Shown piece after piece: positions 25,173 to 34,359 of a DNA stretch of 48,450 nt. Under the pieces are notes generated by a model. It was not told the DNA's origin and searched no databases. It was given only the letters and a program-made list of their open reading frames with translations. Position numbers and translations under genes: made by a program. The stretch comes from Bacteroidota bacterium (GTDB lineage Bacteria; Bacteroidota; Bacteroidia; Chitinophagales; Chitinophagaceae). The stretch lies in contig JAPLEH010000016.1 of the NCBI GenBank assembly GCA_026391455.1, positions 1 to 48,450 on the forward strand, given 5' to 3'. Within the stretch, counting starts at the first letter, position 1, and each line of letters opens with the position of its first letter.

Positions 25173-28100
25173 AAAAAAAGGTATTTATACCAGAAAGATA
25201 CTTTGCCTCCTGCTTTTTACCTGGGGTGTAAACACCCTTTGTAACTCCCAAACCACGAACTTTCTCCCCTTTACAAAACTCGAGATCAAAGACGGCCTGC
25301 CCGGTATCAATATCCGGAAAATAACACAGGATAAGTTTGGTTTTATGTGGTTCGCCACCCAAGACGGTATCAGCCGGTTCGACGGCAAATCCTTCATCAG
25401 CCTGAATTCCTACGACATCGATGACCGGAGAAGAATAATTGGTACAGATGCATATGATATCAAAAACGATAAAACCGGCAATTTCCTCTGGGCACTGACT
25501 GCTTATGGGGGGCTGAATAAAATTGATGTAACAACCTGCAACGTAGTTAACGCCTATAAAGTAAAAAGTCAGAAACAAACGGATGCCACACTCTGGTATA
25601 AATGCTTTCAGGAAACAAACAACACAATCATTATTGGCACATACGAAGGGTTGATACATATTTTTGATAAGAAATCAGGCAAAATAACCTCTACGATCAA
25701 CCTCCAGGAAAAATTCAACTGCAACGGAGCGCTGGAAGATATTATGATTGATGGGCAGGATCGCGTATGGTTCTTTATTTCCAAAACGGGAATTCTCGTT
25801 ACGGATCTTACCTGTAGTCAGAAAATCACCCTCATTCCGGCTGCTGATTTCAGGAGAAAAGAGCTTGTATTTTCCAACTATGCAGTTTACCAAAATAAGG
25901 TACTGCTTGCCACATCCGGAGGTTTATTCACGATCAATATCAGTAATTTAAGCCTTGAAAACCCGTTATCGGGTATCCCCGGTTATACGAATGACCTTTC
26001 CCAGGTTGAACTCAATTCAATCGCCGTTTACGGGTCTGAAGCATTGATATGTGGAACGAATATTCTTAAAAAACTAAATCTCAAAACCGGACATACCGAA
26101 AACCTGCAACTCGCAGGAAACATAGATGATAGAAGCTGGGCAGGGCTTTCCAATACTATTTTTTTTACTGGAAAATCAGTCTGGATCGGTTCTCCCAAAG
26201 GCATTGCCTGGATCAGGAATATCAATTCTCCTTTCTCCAGTTATTTCAACTCCTTCGACGGTAAAAATATTAAGATCAATCATGCTATTACGATTTGCAA
26301 AACATCAAGTTCGAATGTATTGGTATGTGCATATGATGGCCTGTTTTTAGTTAATCATGCTAATGCGCATATAAAAAAACTTCTTGGCGATGGTGCATAC
26401 TATTCAGCCTTCCCCATTGCAAAGGGTTTTTATATAGCTTCAGCAGAGTCTAAAGGCCTCAAAATGTTTGACTCAAACTTTAACCGGGTAAACATTGTAT
26501 CTGTTTTCCCAGAACTCAAACGTATTGAAAAAGATTTGCTGATGTGTTCGGCTAGATTCGGGGACTCGGTAATTTTCATGGCAAGTCAGAATAATCATGG
26601 CCTCTATATATGGGATGTAAAATCGGGGAAAATAGATTCAATTAATACAAGGACAAAGAATCTCAAACTACAGAACAATAACATCAACCGCTTGTTCATT
26701 GATTCACAAAAGAGATTATGGATCGTTTGCGAAAATGCTGTATCCATTTACGATCACAATAAAAAAACAATTCTCCCTGTACCCCTGACAGATAAGATAA
26801 CAAAGGTGCCGCTGAGTATAAATATGGATGTTTGTGAAACAAACAATGGTTACTGGCTAACCAGCTATGGAACAGGCATCGTTGAGCTTTCAAAAGATCT
26901 GTCCCTCCTTAAAATCTACACGGCCGCAGACGGAATAAACAATCTTGGTCTCTATAAGATATTTAATCTGAATGACACCCTATTAATAGCTTCCTCTAAT
27001 AATGGCCTGGTAACCATAAACCTGAAAACCAAAAAGATTAAAAACTATTTCACAGAGGATGGATTGCAGTCAAACAGTTTTGAAGAAGCGAGCGGCGACA
27101 CCAATGACGATTATGTTTTTCTTGGGGGCATCAATGGCATCACCAGAATTGACAGGAAAAAGTTTATTCCAGACATCCAACAACCGGTATTAACCTTTTC
27201 AACCATAAGCCAGACGTCAAATAGTGCATCAACTGACACGTTGAATGTTGAAATGAATAAAGTCGAAATACAGCCTGACATTTCGCAGATAACCATCAAT
27301 TTTGCAGCAATAGATTATTCCGATCCGGAAAAATTAAGATATGCTTATCGCATTGAAGAGAAAGATGCGGGCTGGAATATCAGCTCAAAAAATTCAGCTC
27401 AATCGTTCAGGCTTAAACCCGGCAAATATCAATTACATGTCAAAGCTATCAATGAAGACGGCGTAGAAAGCGAAATAAAAACCCTCACCCTTATTTTTAA
27501 ACCCAAATGGTACCAAACCTGGCAATTTCAGGTTTTAGTCGGCCTCGCCATCATCGCCCTCGCCTATTCCTTTTACCGCCTCCGCATCAACCAGCTCAAA
27601 AAAGAACAACGCATCCGTACCAAACTGGCCAGTGACCTGCATGATGACCTGGGCAGCACCATGAACAGCGTAAAGCTTTTTGCCAATATGGCCATCATGG
27701 AATACCCACAGGGGAAATATCCGCCACTGATCAAACACAGCGCGCAGGAAGCCATTACCGGTATCCGCGATATGATCTGGGTACTCGATGACCGGAAAGA
27801 TGCCGCCGAAGACCTGCTGCACCGGATCAGCCAGTTTGCCCAACCGCTTTGCGAAGCAACAAATATTCAATATGTACAGGATATCGGTAACTCCGTTAGG
27901 TCGTACAAACTGGGGCAGGAGGAAAAACGAAATCTGTATATGATGCTGAAAGAATCGGTCAACAATGCCATTAAATATGCAGAAAGCCCGGTCATTACCA
28001 TTACCGCTTACCTCCAAAAAAATAAACCTGTTTTTATCATCAGCGACCAGGGCAAAGGGTTTACCGTTTCAGACGATAGCGCCGGTAATGGCCTGAACAA

Positions 28101-28191
28101 CCTCAAGATCCGGGCCGCAGCCATCCATTACCAACTCGGCATCGACAGTACACCCGGCAAAGGCACCCGCATCCGGCTCGAAAAAGATTAG
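25132..28191 (+). CDS. Propeller-type sensor histidine kinase 1
   Basis: From the ATG at 25132 the product has 1019 residues. A basic N-terminus and a hydrophobic export segment (KILCLLLFTWGVNTL) lead into a two-bladed set of Reg_prop repeats (IKDGLPGINIRKITQD, MWFATQDGISRFDGKSF). A Y_Y_Y domain (YAYRIEEKDAGW, LKPGKYQLHVKA) and one membrane helix at about 798-818 follow. The HisKA_3 dimerisation domain has the phospho-acceptor His837 in LHDDLGST, and the HATPase has NNAIKYAE and SDQGKGF. It senses an unknown extracytoplasmic ligand; in Bacteroidota such sensors often report glycans. It has no receiver or DNA-binding domain, so it needs a separate regulator, such as those at 31.4-33.5 kb. The true start is uncertain because the first codons overlap the C11 gene. 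Confidence 0.85.
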   Translation: MTETVQVYRFPLLIKKGIYTRKILCLLLFTWGVNTLCNSQTTNFLPFTKLEIKDGLPGINIRKITQDKFGFMWFATQDGISRFDGKSFISLNSYDIDDRRRIIGTDAYDIKNDKTGNFLWALTAYGGLNKIDVTTCNVVNAYKVKSQKQTDATLWYKCFQETNNTIIIGTYEGLIHIFDKKSGKITSTINLQEKFNCNGALEDIMIDGQDRVWFFISKTGILVTDLTCSQKITLIPAADFRRKELVFSNYAVYQNKVLLATSGGLFTINISNLSLENPLSGIPGYTNDLSQVELNSIAVYGSEALICGTNILKKLNLKTGHTENLQLAGNIDDRSWAGLSNTIFFTGKSVWIGSPKGIAWIRNINSPFSSYFNSFDGKNIKINHAITICKTSSSNVLVCAYDGLFLVNHANAHIKKLLGDGAYYSAFPIAKGFYIASAESKGLKMFDSNFNRVNIVSVFPELKRIEKDLLMCSARFGDSVIFMASQNNHGLYIWDVKSGKIDSINTRTKNLKLQNNNINRLFIDSQKRLWIVCENAVSIYDHNKKTILPVPLTDKITKVPLSINMDVCETNNGYWLTSYGTGIVELSKDLSLLKIYTAADGINNLGLYKIFNLNDTLLIASSNNGLVTINLKTKKIKNYFTEDGLQSNSFEEASGDTNDDYVFLGGINGITRIDRKKFIPDIQQPVLTFSTISQTSNSASTDTLNVEMNKVEIQPDISQITINFAAIDYSDPEKLRYAYRIEEKDAGWNISSKNSAQSFRLKPGKYQLHVKAINEDGVESEIKTLTLIFKPKWYQTWQFQVLVGLAIIALAYSFYRLRINQLKKEQRIRTKLASDLHDDLGSTMNSVKLFANMAIMEYPQGKYPPLIKHSAQEAITGIRDMIWVLDDRKDAAEDLLHRISQFAQPLCEATNIQYVQDIGNSVRSYKLGQEEKRNLYMMLKESVNNAIKYAESPVITITAYLQKNKPVFIISDQGKGFTVSDDSAGNGLNNLKIRAAAIHYQLGIDSTPGKGTRIRLEKD

Positions 28192-28272
28192 ATCGGCAGG
28201 GGAATGGGGTAATTCCGTCATTTTATTCCTGCTATACGTTTATTCAGCGAAAAATTGATATTTTAGGTTCGC

Positions 28273-31200
28273 ATGAAACCAAACCACGCTGCTTCCTTTC
28301 GGAATTTTTACTTCCGGCTTTTTTTCATGGCTTTTGTATGCATACAGGGATTACCCCTCTCTTCGCAAAATCTTTCTTCCTTCCAGCATTTTACCTTTTT
28401 ATCCGAATTCCCTCAGAATACCGTACAGGCCATTTGCCAGGATAGCCGGGGTTATATCTGGGTGGGCACCGAAAGCGGACTGAATAAATACGATGGCAAA
28501 CGCATCATCAATTATAAACTGGGCTACAATGGCAATTTTTCGCTGGTAGGCAAATCCATCAATGCCATTGTAGAAAATAAAGCACACCAGCTTTGGGTGG
28601 GTACCGATAAAGGGCTTACCCTCTTTTATCCCAATGGCACCCCGGAACAAAATAAAAACCTGCAGGCCATTGCCGATAGGATCAACAAAAAAGAAACAGG
28701 CAAAAACCTCGAATGTATCCTGCAACTGAGTAACTCGAAAATGGTATTCGGATACCGGCCCGGCATGCTGATCTACGATCCTTCTTCTGAAAAATTTATT
28801 TCGCAAGAGTTAGTTATCCGTGGTAAAAAAGTGCCGGCACCTTTTGTCGTTTCCCTGTTGGAAAACAGTAAAAATCAAATCGTAGCCATTACAAACCGGC
28901 ATGGTGTAATGATCATGGATGATCAGTTTCATGTACTGCAGGACTTCCCCATGCAGTTATTTGGTTCTGATCCGGAACTGAACCTGCACAATGGCATCTT
29001 ATTACCGGATAATAAACTCTTCATCGCTTCCAATAAAGGATTGTTCATATTAAGTTTACAGGAGGGCGCGATTCCCAAAAAAATACAGGATCAGCAGGGG
29101 CTGGCGATCAGCGCTATGCAGTTCAATTGCCAAACCTACGACCCGTTCAAAAACCGGGTACTATCAGGCTCCAATTCAGCCGGTATCTTCACCTTCGACA
29201 CATCCGGTCTGCTCATCGATCATCTCGCAGATAATGCCGGCTCAAAAAAACTACAAAGCAATAATATTTTTTTTCTGCTCACTGATAAACAAGGACAGGG
29301 CTATTGGGCCGGACATGGCAAGGGGCTCATCAAATTCTTTTACCAGGAAGACCAGTTCTTTTCAAAGGCCGTAACGGATAAAGACGGCAGCCCCATGAGA
29401 GTGTACCCGCTCTATACCGAAGACAATAAAAATCTGCTGATCGGCACCGAACGGCAATTGATCCGATACAATATTCCGCTCAACAAATTTGAGCAATTGA
29501 ATATCGGAGAAAAAACAGAAGTACGTTTCAATTATATCTATCGCGCCACACCGGAACTATTGCTCTTCTGTACCAAATCCGGTATTTACTTTACCGATAA
29601 TCAACTGACTCCGGCTGTAAAGAAAATTTCTACCCGATATCCGGAATTATCGTTCACCGATACATTCAATATCTTATGTGCGCTTAAAATCAGTGACAGC
29701 GAAATCGTATTCGGAGCCAGGGGCATCAATGGCGGCGGGCTGATCCGCTGGAATTTCCGTACACATACCACCGATAAATTTGAACACCGGGAAGGTGACA
29801 GCACTTCCGTATGCAACAATACTATCAATTATCTTGCTTTATCTCCACAGGGTGATATCATTGTATGCACCAATAATGGCATTTGTCTCTTTAATAAACA
29901 GACAGGGCGTTTTAAACAAATCTTACCGCCCGGTACGGGTGGCATCAGCTATCCCCAGGTGAATGCCATACTGCCCGAAGCGGATACCTGGTGGATTGGT
30001 ACTTATGGAGGTGGATTGAATAAATATGATCTTCGCACCAAACAGATCAGTTATATCACCGAAAAAGAAGGTCTTGCCAATAATGATATTTATGCGGTGT
30101 ACCGGGGCTACGGCACACAACTGTGGATGAGTACGAACAGGGGCCTTGTATTGTATGATTCGAAAAGCGGGCGTATCCGGAATTATGATCAGGCAGACGG
30201 ACTGGTGAATAATGAATTCAACCGGACCAGCAGTTTCCATAAAGGCGATACCATGTATTTTGGTGGGATAAACGGATTTAATTTTTTCAATCCCCAACAT
30301 ATCCTGCAAAATAACCTTGCTCCATTGGCAGAAATAGAAAAAACCGTTTTACTGAAAGGCGGAACGGAAAAATTGCTTTTCCCGGACAGCCTCCGTAACA
30401 TTACGCTCACCTATACCGAGAATACATTAAAGTTTTACCTGGCATCTCCTTTTTACATCAATCCGGGAAAAACAATTTTCTGGTACCGGATACTCCCCTC
30501 GCAAAAAGAATGGCTGAGCAATGGCACCAACAACGAACTCATACTTACCCAACTGCAGCCCGGCAAACACAGGCTCGAAGTAAAATCCGTAAGCAGCGAT
30601 GGCGTGGAAAGCAGTAATATCAGTGTATTGAATATTTATATCAGTCCACCCTGGTACCAGACATGGTGGTTTCGAATACTGTGTATTCTCGCCATCAGTT
30701 TGATCTTATTTGCGTTTTATAAAATGCGGGTGAACCAGTTGCGCAATGAAAACAAGATCCGAAATCAAATGGCCAGCGACCTGCATGATGACCTCGGCAG
30801 TACTATGAACAGTATTAAAGTATATGCAAACCTGGCCATGATGGATAACCAGGCCGAAAAATATTTACCCCTGGTAAAACTGAGTACACACGAAGCCATC
30901 AGCGGTATCAGGGATATTATCTGGGTACTGGATGATACGAAGGACAGTATCGACAGCCTGCTGACAAGGGTGGGTCATTTTGCATCGAACCTTTGCGATG
31001 CCAGTAATGTGAAATACGACCTGCATTTGTCAAATGAAGCGGCACGATTCAAACTCGGGCTCGAAGAAAGAAGGAATTTGTATATGATGCTCAAGGAAGT
31101 GATCAACAATGCCATCAAATATGCGGAGGCAACGGTAATTACGGTACATGCAGAACTGCAAAGAGGCAAACCTGTATTCTCCGTTGCAGACAACGGCAAA

Positions 31201-31335
31201 GGATTTGACACAACTAAAGTAAATAACGGCAATGGACTGAAAAACCTGGGCCGCAGGGCAAAGGAAATTAAATACCGGTTAGCGATAGATTCAGTTGCCG
31301 GGAAAGGCACCACCGTAGCGGTCGGGAAAATATAA
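28273..31335 (+). CDS. Propeller-type sensor histidine kinase 2
   Basis: This 1020-residue paralogue of the upstream sensor has the same order of parts: a signal segment (FYFRLFFMAFVCIQGLPL), Reg_prop repeats (GYIWVGTESGLNKYDGK, WWIGTYGGGLNKYD), a Y_Y_Y domain (LQPGKHRLEVKSV), a membrane helix at about 799-820, HisKA_3 with His838 in LHDDLGST, and an ATPase domain with NNAIKYAE and DNGKGF. The kinase halves are much more alike than the propellers, which suggests the pair reads different ligands into the same output. The genes are 81 bases apart in the same direction. The stop is 29 bases from the stop of the response-regulator gene on the other strand. Confidence 0.9.
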   Translation: MKPNHAASFRNFYFRLFFMAFVCIQGLPLSSQNLSSFQHFTFLSEFPQNTVQAICQDSRGYIWVGTESGLNKYDGKRIINYKLGYNGNFSLVGKSINAIVENKAHQLWVGTDKGLTLFYPNGTPEQNKNLQAIADRINKKETGKNLECILQLSNSKMVFGYRPGMLIYDPSSEKFISQELVIRGKKVPAPFVVSLLENSKNQIVAITNRHGVMIMDDQFHVLQDFPMQLFGSDPELNLHNGILLPDNKLFIASNKGLFILSLQEGAIPKKIQDQQGLAISAMQFNCQTYDPFKNRVLSGSNSAGIFTFDTSGLLIDHLADNAGSKKLQSNNIFFLLTDKQGQGYWAGHGKGLIKFFYQEDQFFSKAVTDKDGSPMRVYPLYTEDNKNLLIGTERQLIRYNIPLNKFEQLNIGEKTEVRFNYIYRATPELLLFCTKSGIYFTDNQLTPAVKKISTRYPELSFTDTFNILCALKISDSEIVFGARGINGGGLIRWNFRTHTTDKFEHREGDSTSVCNNTINYLALSPQGDIIVCTNNGICLFNKQTGRFKQILPPGTGGISYPQVNAILPEADTWWIGTYGGGLNKYDLRTKQISYITEKEGLANNDIYAVYRGYGTQLWMSTNRGLVLYDSKSGRIRNYDQADGLVNNEFNRTSSFHKGDTMYFGGINGFNFFNPQHILQNNLAPLAEIEKTVLLKGGTEKLLFPDSLRNITLTYTENTLKFYLASPFYINPGKTIFWYRILPSQKEWLSNGTNNELILTQLQPGKHRLEVKSVSSDGVESSNISVLNIYISPPWYQTWWFRILCILAISLILFAFYKMRVNQLRNENKIRNQMASDLHDDLGSTMNSIKVYANLAMMDNQAEKYLPLVKLSTHEAISGIRDIIWVLDDTKDSIDSLLTRVGHFASNLCDASNVKYDLHLSNEAARFKLGLEERRNLYMMLKEVINNAIKYAEATVITVHAELQRGKPVFSVADNGKGFDTTKVNNGNGLKNLGRRAKEIKYRLAIDSVAGKGTTVAVGKI

Positions 31336-31364
31336 CGCTTATAAACGCTATCCGAAAGCGCTGT

Positions 31365-32021
31365 TTAATTCAATTGAACAATGCCGTTTTTGATCGCATA
31401 TAATACCAGCCCTACCCGGTTCTTGATATTCAGTTTTTCAAATAAACTATCTCTATATCCATCGATAGTGCGGGGACTGAGATGCATATGTTCCGCGATC
31501 TCCCGATAAGTCATTTCAGTGCTGGCCAGTTTCAGGAATTCGATCTCACGCTCATTGAGTTCGAGCAGTTGCTGCGAATGGCCGGCATTACCATTCACAT
31601 TATAAATAGAATGTAACAGCTTTCCTGTTACCAGTTCTGAATAGTGTACGCCTTTCTCCACAATATCATCAATGGCCCGTTTGAGTTCCAATGGGTCGGA
31701 ATCTTTCATAATATATCCACGGGCCCCATTGCGGAGCATACGAATGATGGCGTTTTCATCATCATACATACTCAGGGCGAGCACATTTAACAGCGGATAA
31801 TGGGTCTTCAGCCAGGCCGTGGTTTCGTATCCGTCCATTTCCGGCATATTGATATCCATCAATACCACATCGGGGAGATTATTCTTATCCAGTTTCTCCG
31901 TAAGTTCTTTACCCGTGCTGCATTCTAACAGTACTGTATAACCGAGATTGGTGATGAGGCCGGCAAGGCCGTTACGAAGCAGAACATGGTCGTCTGCCAA
32001 TGCTATTTTTACTTTATTCAT
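31365..32021 (-). CDS. NarL/LuxR-type response regulator 1
   Basis: The 218-residue protein has a receiver domain with the acidic pair in ADDH (residues 9-12), phospho-acceptor Asp56 in LMDINMP, the switch Ser in ALSMYDD and Lys in IMKDSD. The C-terminal GerE-type helix-turn-helix is NEREIEFLKLASTEMTYREI followed by HLSPRTIDGYRDSLFEKL. It is closely similar to the regulator at 32823-33476. Its start overlaps the stop of the pseudo-kinase gene (ATGA), so the two are translationally coupled. All residues needed for phosphorylation are present although its coupled partner appears unable to phosphorylate it. Possible phosphodonors are the two propeller kinases or the kinase at 33507-34349. Confidence 0.93.
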   Translation of the reverse strand: MNKVKIALADDHVLLRNGLAGLITNLGYTVLLECSTGKELTEKLDKNNLPDVVLMDINMPEMDGYETTAWLKTHYPLLNVLALSMYDDENAIIRMLRNGARGYIMKDSDPLELKRAIDDIVEKGVHYSELVTGKLLHSIYNVNGNAGHSQQLLELNEREIEFLKLASTEMTYREIAEHMHLSPRTIDGYRDSLFEKLNIKNRVGLVLYAIKNGIVQLN

Positions 32022-32695
32022 ATCTGGTGGTGTGTTGGTAGCTCTAATTTAATTCTTCTGGTGTCAGTTCCTGTTTTTTTTATTTGCAATTTTCCACCCA
32101 GCAATCGTACACGGTCGTAAGGACTGAGTTTCCAATCCTTTTGTTGGCCCCGGTGCGGGGATTCAAGGGGCTTTCCTGAATAATCCATCAGAAAACAGGA
32201 AGCCTGATTTTTTTGCACCAGAGTAAATTGAGTGAGGCTGCCTTTCCCCTTTTCCTGAATGTGCAGGAGTAGATCCAGTAAGATACTATAAAGCAGTAAC
32301 GACTCATCATCATTGAGCCGGGCGAATAAACCGGCGTCGCCCGGTATCTCACATGCGGCCTCTGGGTATAGCGTCTTTATTTCTGATCGGAGTGCATCGG
32401 CTAAACCCTGTTCACCTAAAAAATTTTCTTCGGGATAGAAGAGGCGGCACATGGTGCGTAATTCACGGATCGTTTGTCCTACCAGTTCCCCGGAGGAATG
32501 GACCCGGTCACGCTCCCCGTTTACAAACCCGGCCTGCAGGGAGGAAAGCTGCACGCGAATCAGGCTCAGTACCTGGCCGATATTTTCATATACTTCACGA
32601 ACCACCGTTTTCAGAAAATGGTCGCGCACAGACAACTTGGCCAACAGTAATTCATGCTGGTACAGGAGTTCTTCATATTGCTTACGGTAAGCCAT
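32018..32695 (-). CDS. Degenerate histidine-kinase-like protein (pseudokinase) lacking the phospho-acceptor His
   Basis: The 225-residue protein aligns with the HisKA_3-type kinase encoded at 33507-34349. The dimerisation helix reads REVYENIGQVLSL where that kinase reads QEIHDNVGQVLSL, so the phospho-acceptor His is replaced by Tyr36. In the ATPase half the N-box Asn of the kinase (EALHNVIKHA) becomes His in DLLLHIQEK, the G1 motif DDGRGF becomes MDYSGKPL, and the G2 glycines are missing. The membrane helix of the paralogue is also absent, so the protein is cytoplasmic. It should neither autophosphorylate nor bind ATP normally. The four-base overlap with an intact response-regulator gene suggests retained function, perhaps as a dimerisation partner, phosphatase or sequestering factor. 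The frame shows no stop or shift, so it is not a plain pseudogene. Confidence 0.75.
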   Translation of the reverse strand: MAYRKQYEELLYQHELLLAKLSVRDHFLKTVVREVYENIGQVLSLIRVQLSSLQAGFVNGERDRVHSSGELVGQTIRELRTMCRLFYPEENFLGEQGLADALRSEIKTLYPEAACEIPGDAGLFARLNDDESLLLYSILLDLLLHIQEKGKGSLTQFTLVQKNQASCFLMDYSGKPLESPHRGQQKDWKLSPYDRVRLLGGKLQIKKTGTDTRRIKLELPTHHQI

Positions 32696-32736
32696 AATGC
32701 AAGTTGCAACTCTAACCGTTGGTAAAAAACGGGAAA

Positions 32737-32760
32737 AACACCTTAACAGTGTAAGGTTTT
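32737..32760 (-). terminator. Possible terminator after response regulator 2
   Basis: CCTTA (32741-32745) and TAAGG (32752-32756) form a small hairpin with flanking A and T runs on both sides. On the minus strand it is followed by TGTTTTT. The stem is short, so termination is probably partial. Confidence 0.4.
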
Positions 32761-32822
32761 ATTCACTGAAACATGAGTAGCAGGGGGTGTAAAAGTAGTA
32801 TGTTATCGAAATCGGTTCATCC

Positions 32823-33476
32823 TTAGACCGTAACAATCCCATTTTTTATCGCATATATCACCAGCCCCACCCGGCTCTTGATATTTAATTTGGCAAAAAG
32901 ATCATCCCGGTATCCATCAATCGTGCGGGGGCTGAGGTGCATACGTTCGGCAATCTCTTTATAAGTGAGTTCGGTGGCTGCCAGTTTCAGAAATTCCACT
33001 TCCCGTTCGGTGAGTTTATCCTCTGCGATCTTCTCATTGCCGGGTTCGTCCAGAATACTGCGCATAAGCCTGCCCGTTACCATTTCGGAATAATAATAGC
33101 CTTTGGAAACAATGGAATCAATGGCCGCTTTGAGATCGGAAGGATGTGCATCTTTCAGGATATATCCCCTGGCACCGTTCTTCAGCATTTTTATAATGGC
33201 TTCCTCATCATCATACATGCTGAGGGCGAGCACTTTCATCTCGGGATAGTTTGCTTTAATAAAAGCAGCGGTAGCAAAGCCGTCCATAACGGGCATATTG
33301 ATATCCAGCAGCGCGATGACCGGTTGCCCGGAGGTTGTCAACTTATCGGTGAAAGCCTTTCCATTGTCCGCTTCAAAGAGCACAGTGTATCCGGCTTCAT
33401 TGAGCATACCTGCCAGCCCGTTGCGCAGTAGCACATGGTCATCCACAAGGGCAATGGTAATATCCGCTTTATTCAT
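32823..33476 (-). CDS. NarL/LuxR-type response regulator 2
   Basis: The 217-residue regulator has the acidic pair VDDH (residues 11-14), phospho-acceptor Asp58 in LLDINMP, Ser in ALSMYDD and Lys in ILKDAHP. The C-terminal GerE helix-turn-helix is TEREVEFLKLAATELTYKEI, then HLSPRTIDGYRDDLFAKL. It is a close paralogue of regulator 1, including an almost identical recognition helix, so both may bind similar sites. It lies 30 bases downstream of a complete histidine kinase gene, which is its likely partner. Confidence 0.93.
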   Translation of the reverse strand: MNKADITIALVDDHVLLRNGLAGMLNEAGYTVLFEADNGKAFTDKLTTSGQPVIALLDINMPVMDGFATAAFIKANYPEMKVLALSMYDDEEAIIKMLKNGARGYILKDAHPSDLKAAIDSIVSKGYYYSEMVTGRLMRSILDEPGNEKIAEDKLTEREVEFLKLAATELTYKEIAERMHLSPRTIDGYRDDLFAKLNIKSRVGLVIYAIKNGIVTV

Positions 33477-33506
33477 TGCAGTAATAGTTTAATTATCAAA
33501 ATCAGG

Positions 33507-34349
33507 TCAATTTACTGCAGGTGTGTGTCCGCTTAAAGGTACTACAATCTTTACACTGGTGCCATGGCCGACCGCGCTCTGCAGACTGAAATCCGCGCCG
33601 ATCATTTTGGCGCGGTTGTGCATATTGCGAATGCCGAGGCCCTGGTCTCTGACGACCCCTTCTTGGTTGGACACAGCTGCAAACCCGCGGCCATCGTCTT
33701 CTATGCGCAAGGCCAACTGTTCGGGCGTGTATTCTGCATATACTCTGATAACGGTGGCCCGTGCATGTTTGATCACATTATGCAGGGCTTCCTGTACGAT
33801 CCGAAAAAGAATGAGCTCTTTTTGAGCCTCCAGCAACACCGAATTCCCGGCGATCCGAAACTCCGTTTTAAATTTGTCCGTTTTACTTACTATATCCAAC
33901 TCGCCCGCGATAGATTGAATCAGACCCAGGGCTACAATATTATCGGTATTGAAACTTTTCGACAGATCCCGCAGATCGTTGATGGCTTTGGTGACCTGAC
34001 CCAGCGTGCTTTGAATTTTACGTTGCAGTTGATCAGGTTTTTCTACATCCATCATATTGAGGTTCAGTTTGGCGAGGCTTAGCACCTGACCGACGTTGTC
34101 GTGTATTTCCTGAGATATGTTTTTTAAGGTTTGTTCCTGGATTTCGAGTTGGGTTTGGAGGAGGGTTTGTTGGTATTTCGCCTGCATCCGCTCTGCATCC
34201 ATACGCATTTCCTTCATTTTTACGTTATCCAGCTGTCTTTTTTTTCTGAACCAGAGAAAAAAGAATAGTACAAAACCAAGGAGTAACAGGAACAGTATTG
34301 TTCCAGCAATTATTGCTGCAGAAAAATCGGTTCTTGCTTCATCGAGCAT
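33507..34349 (-). CDS. Membrane-bound HisKA_3 sensor histidine kinase
   Basis: The 280-residue kinase has one N-terminal membrane helix (about residues 12-34, IIAGTILFLLLLGFVLFFFL), a coiled-coil at about 38-78, the phospho-acceptor His83 in QEIHDNVGQVLSL, and a complete ATPase domain with QEALHNVIKHA, EDDGRGF and GLGIRNMHNRA. There is no extracytoplasmic sensor domain, so it may sense through its membrane helix or a partner. The multi-pass membrane protein gene ten bases upstream is a candidate partner, and regulator 2 follows 30 bases downstream. Confidence 0.92.
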   Translation of the reverse strand: MLDEARTDFSAAIIAGTILFLLLLGFVLFFFLWFRKKRQLDNVKMKEMRMDAERMQAKYQQTLLQTQLEIQEQTLKNISQEIHDNVGQVLSLAKLNLNMMDVEKPDQLQRKIQSTLGQVTKAINDLRDLSKSFNTDNIVALGLIQSIAGELDIVSKTDKFKTEFRIAGNSVLLEAQKELILFRIVQEALHNVIKHARATVIRVYAEYTPEQLALRIEDDGRGFAAVSNQEGVVRDQGLGIRNMHNRAKMIGADFSLQSAVGHGTSVKIVVPLSGHTPAVN

Positions 34350-34359
34350 AGTTTAAATT

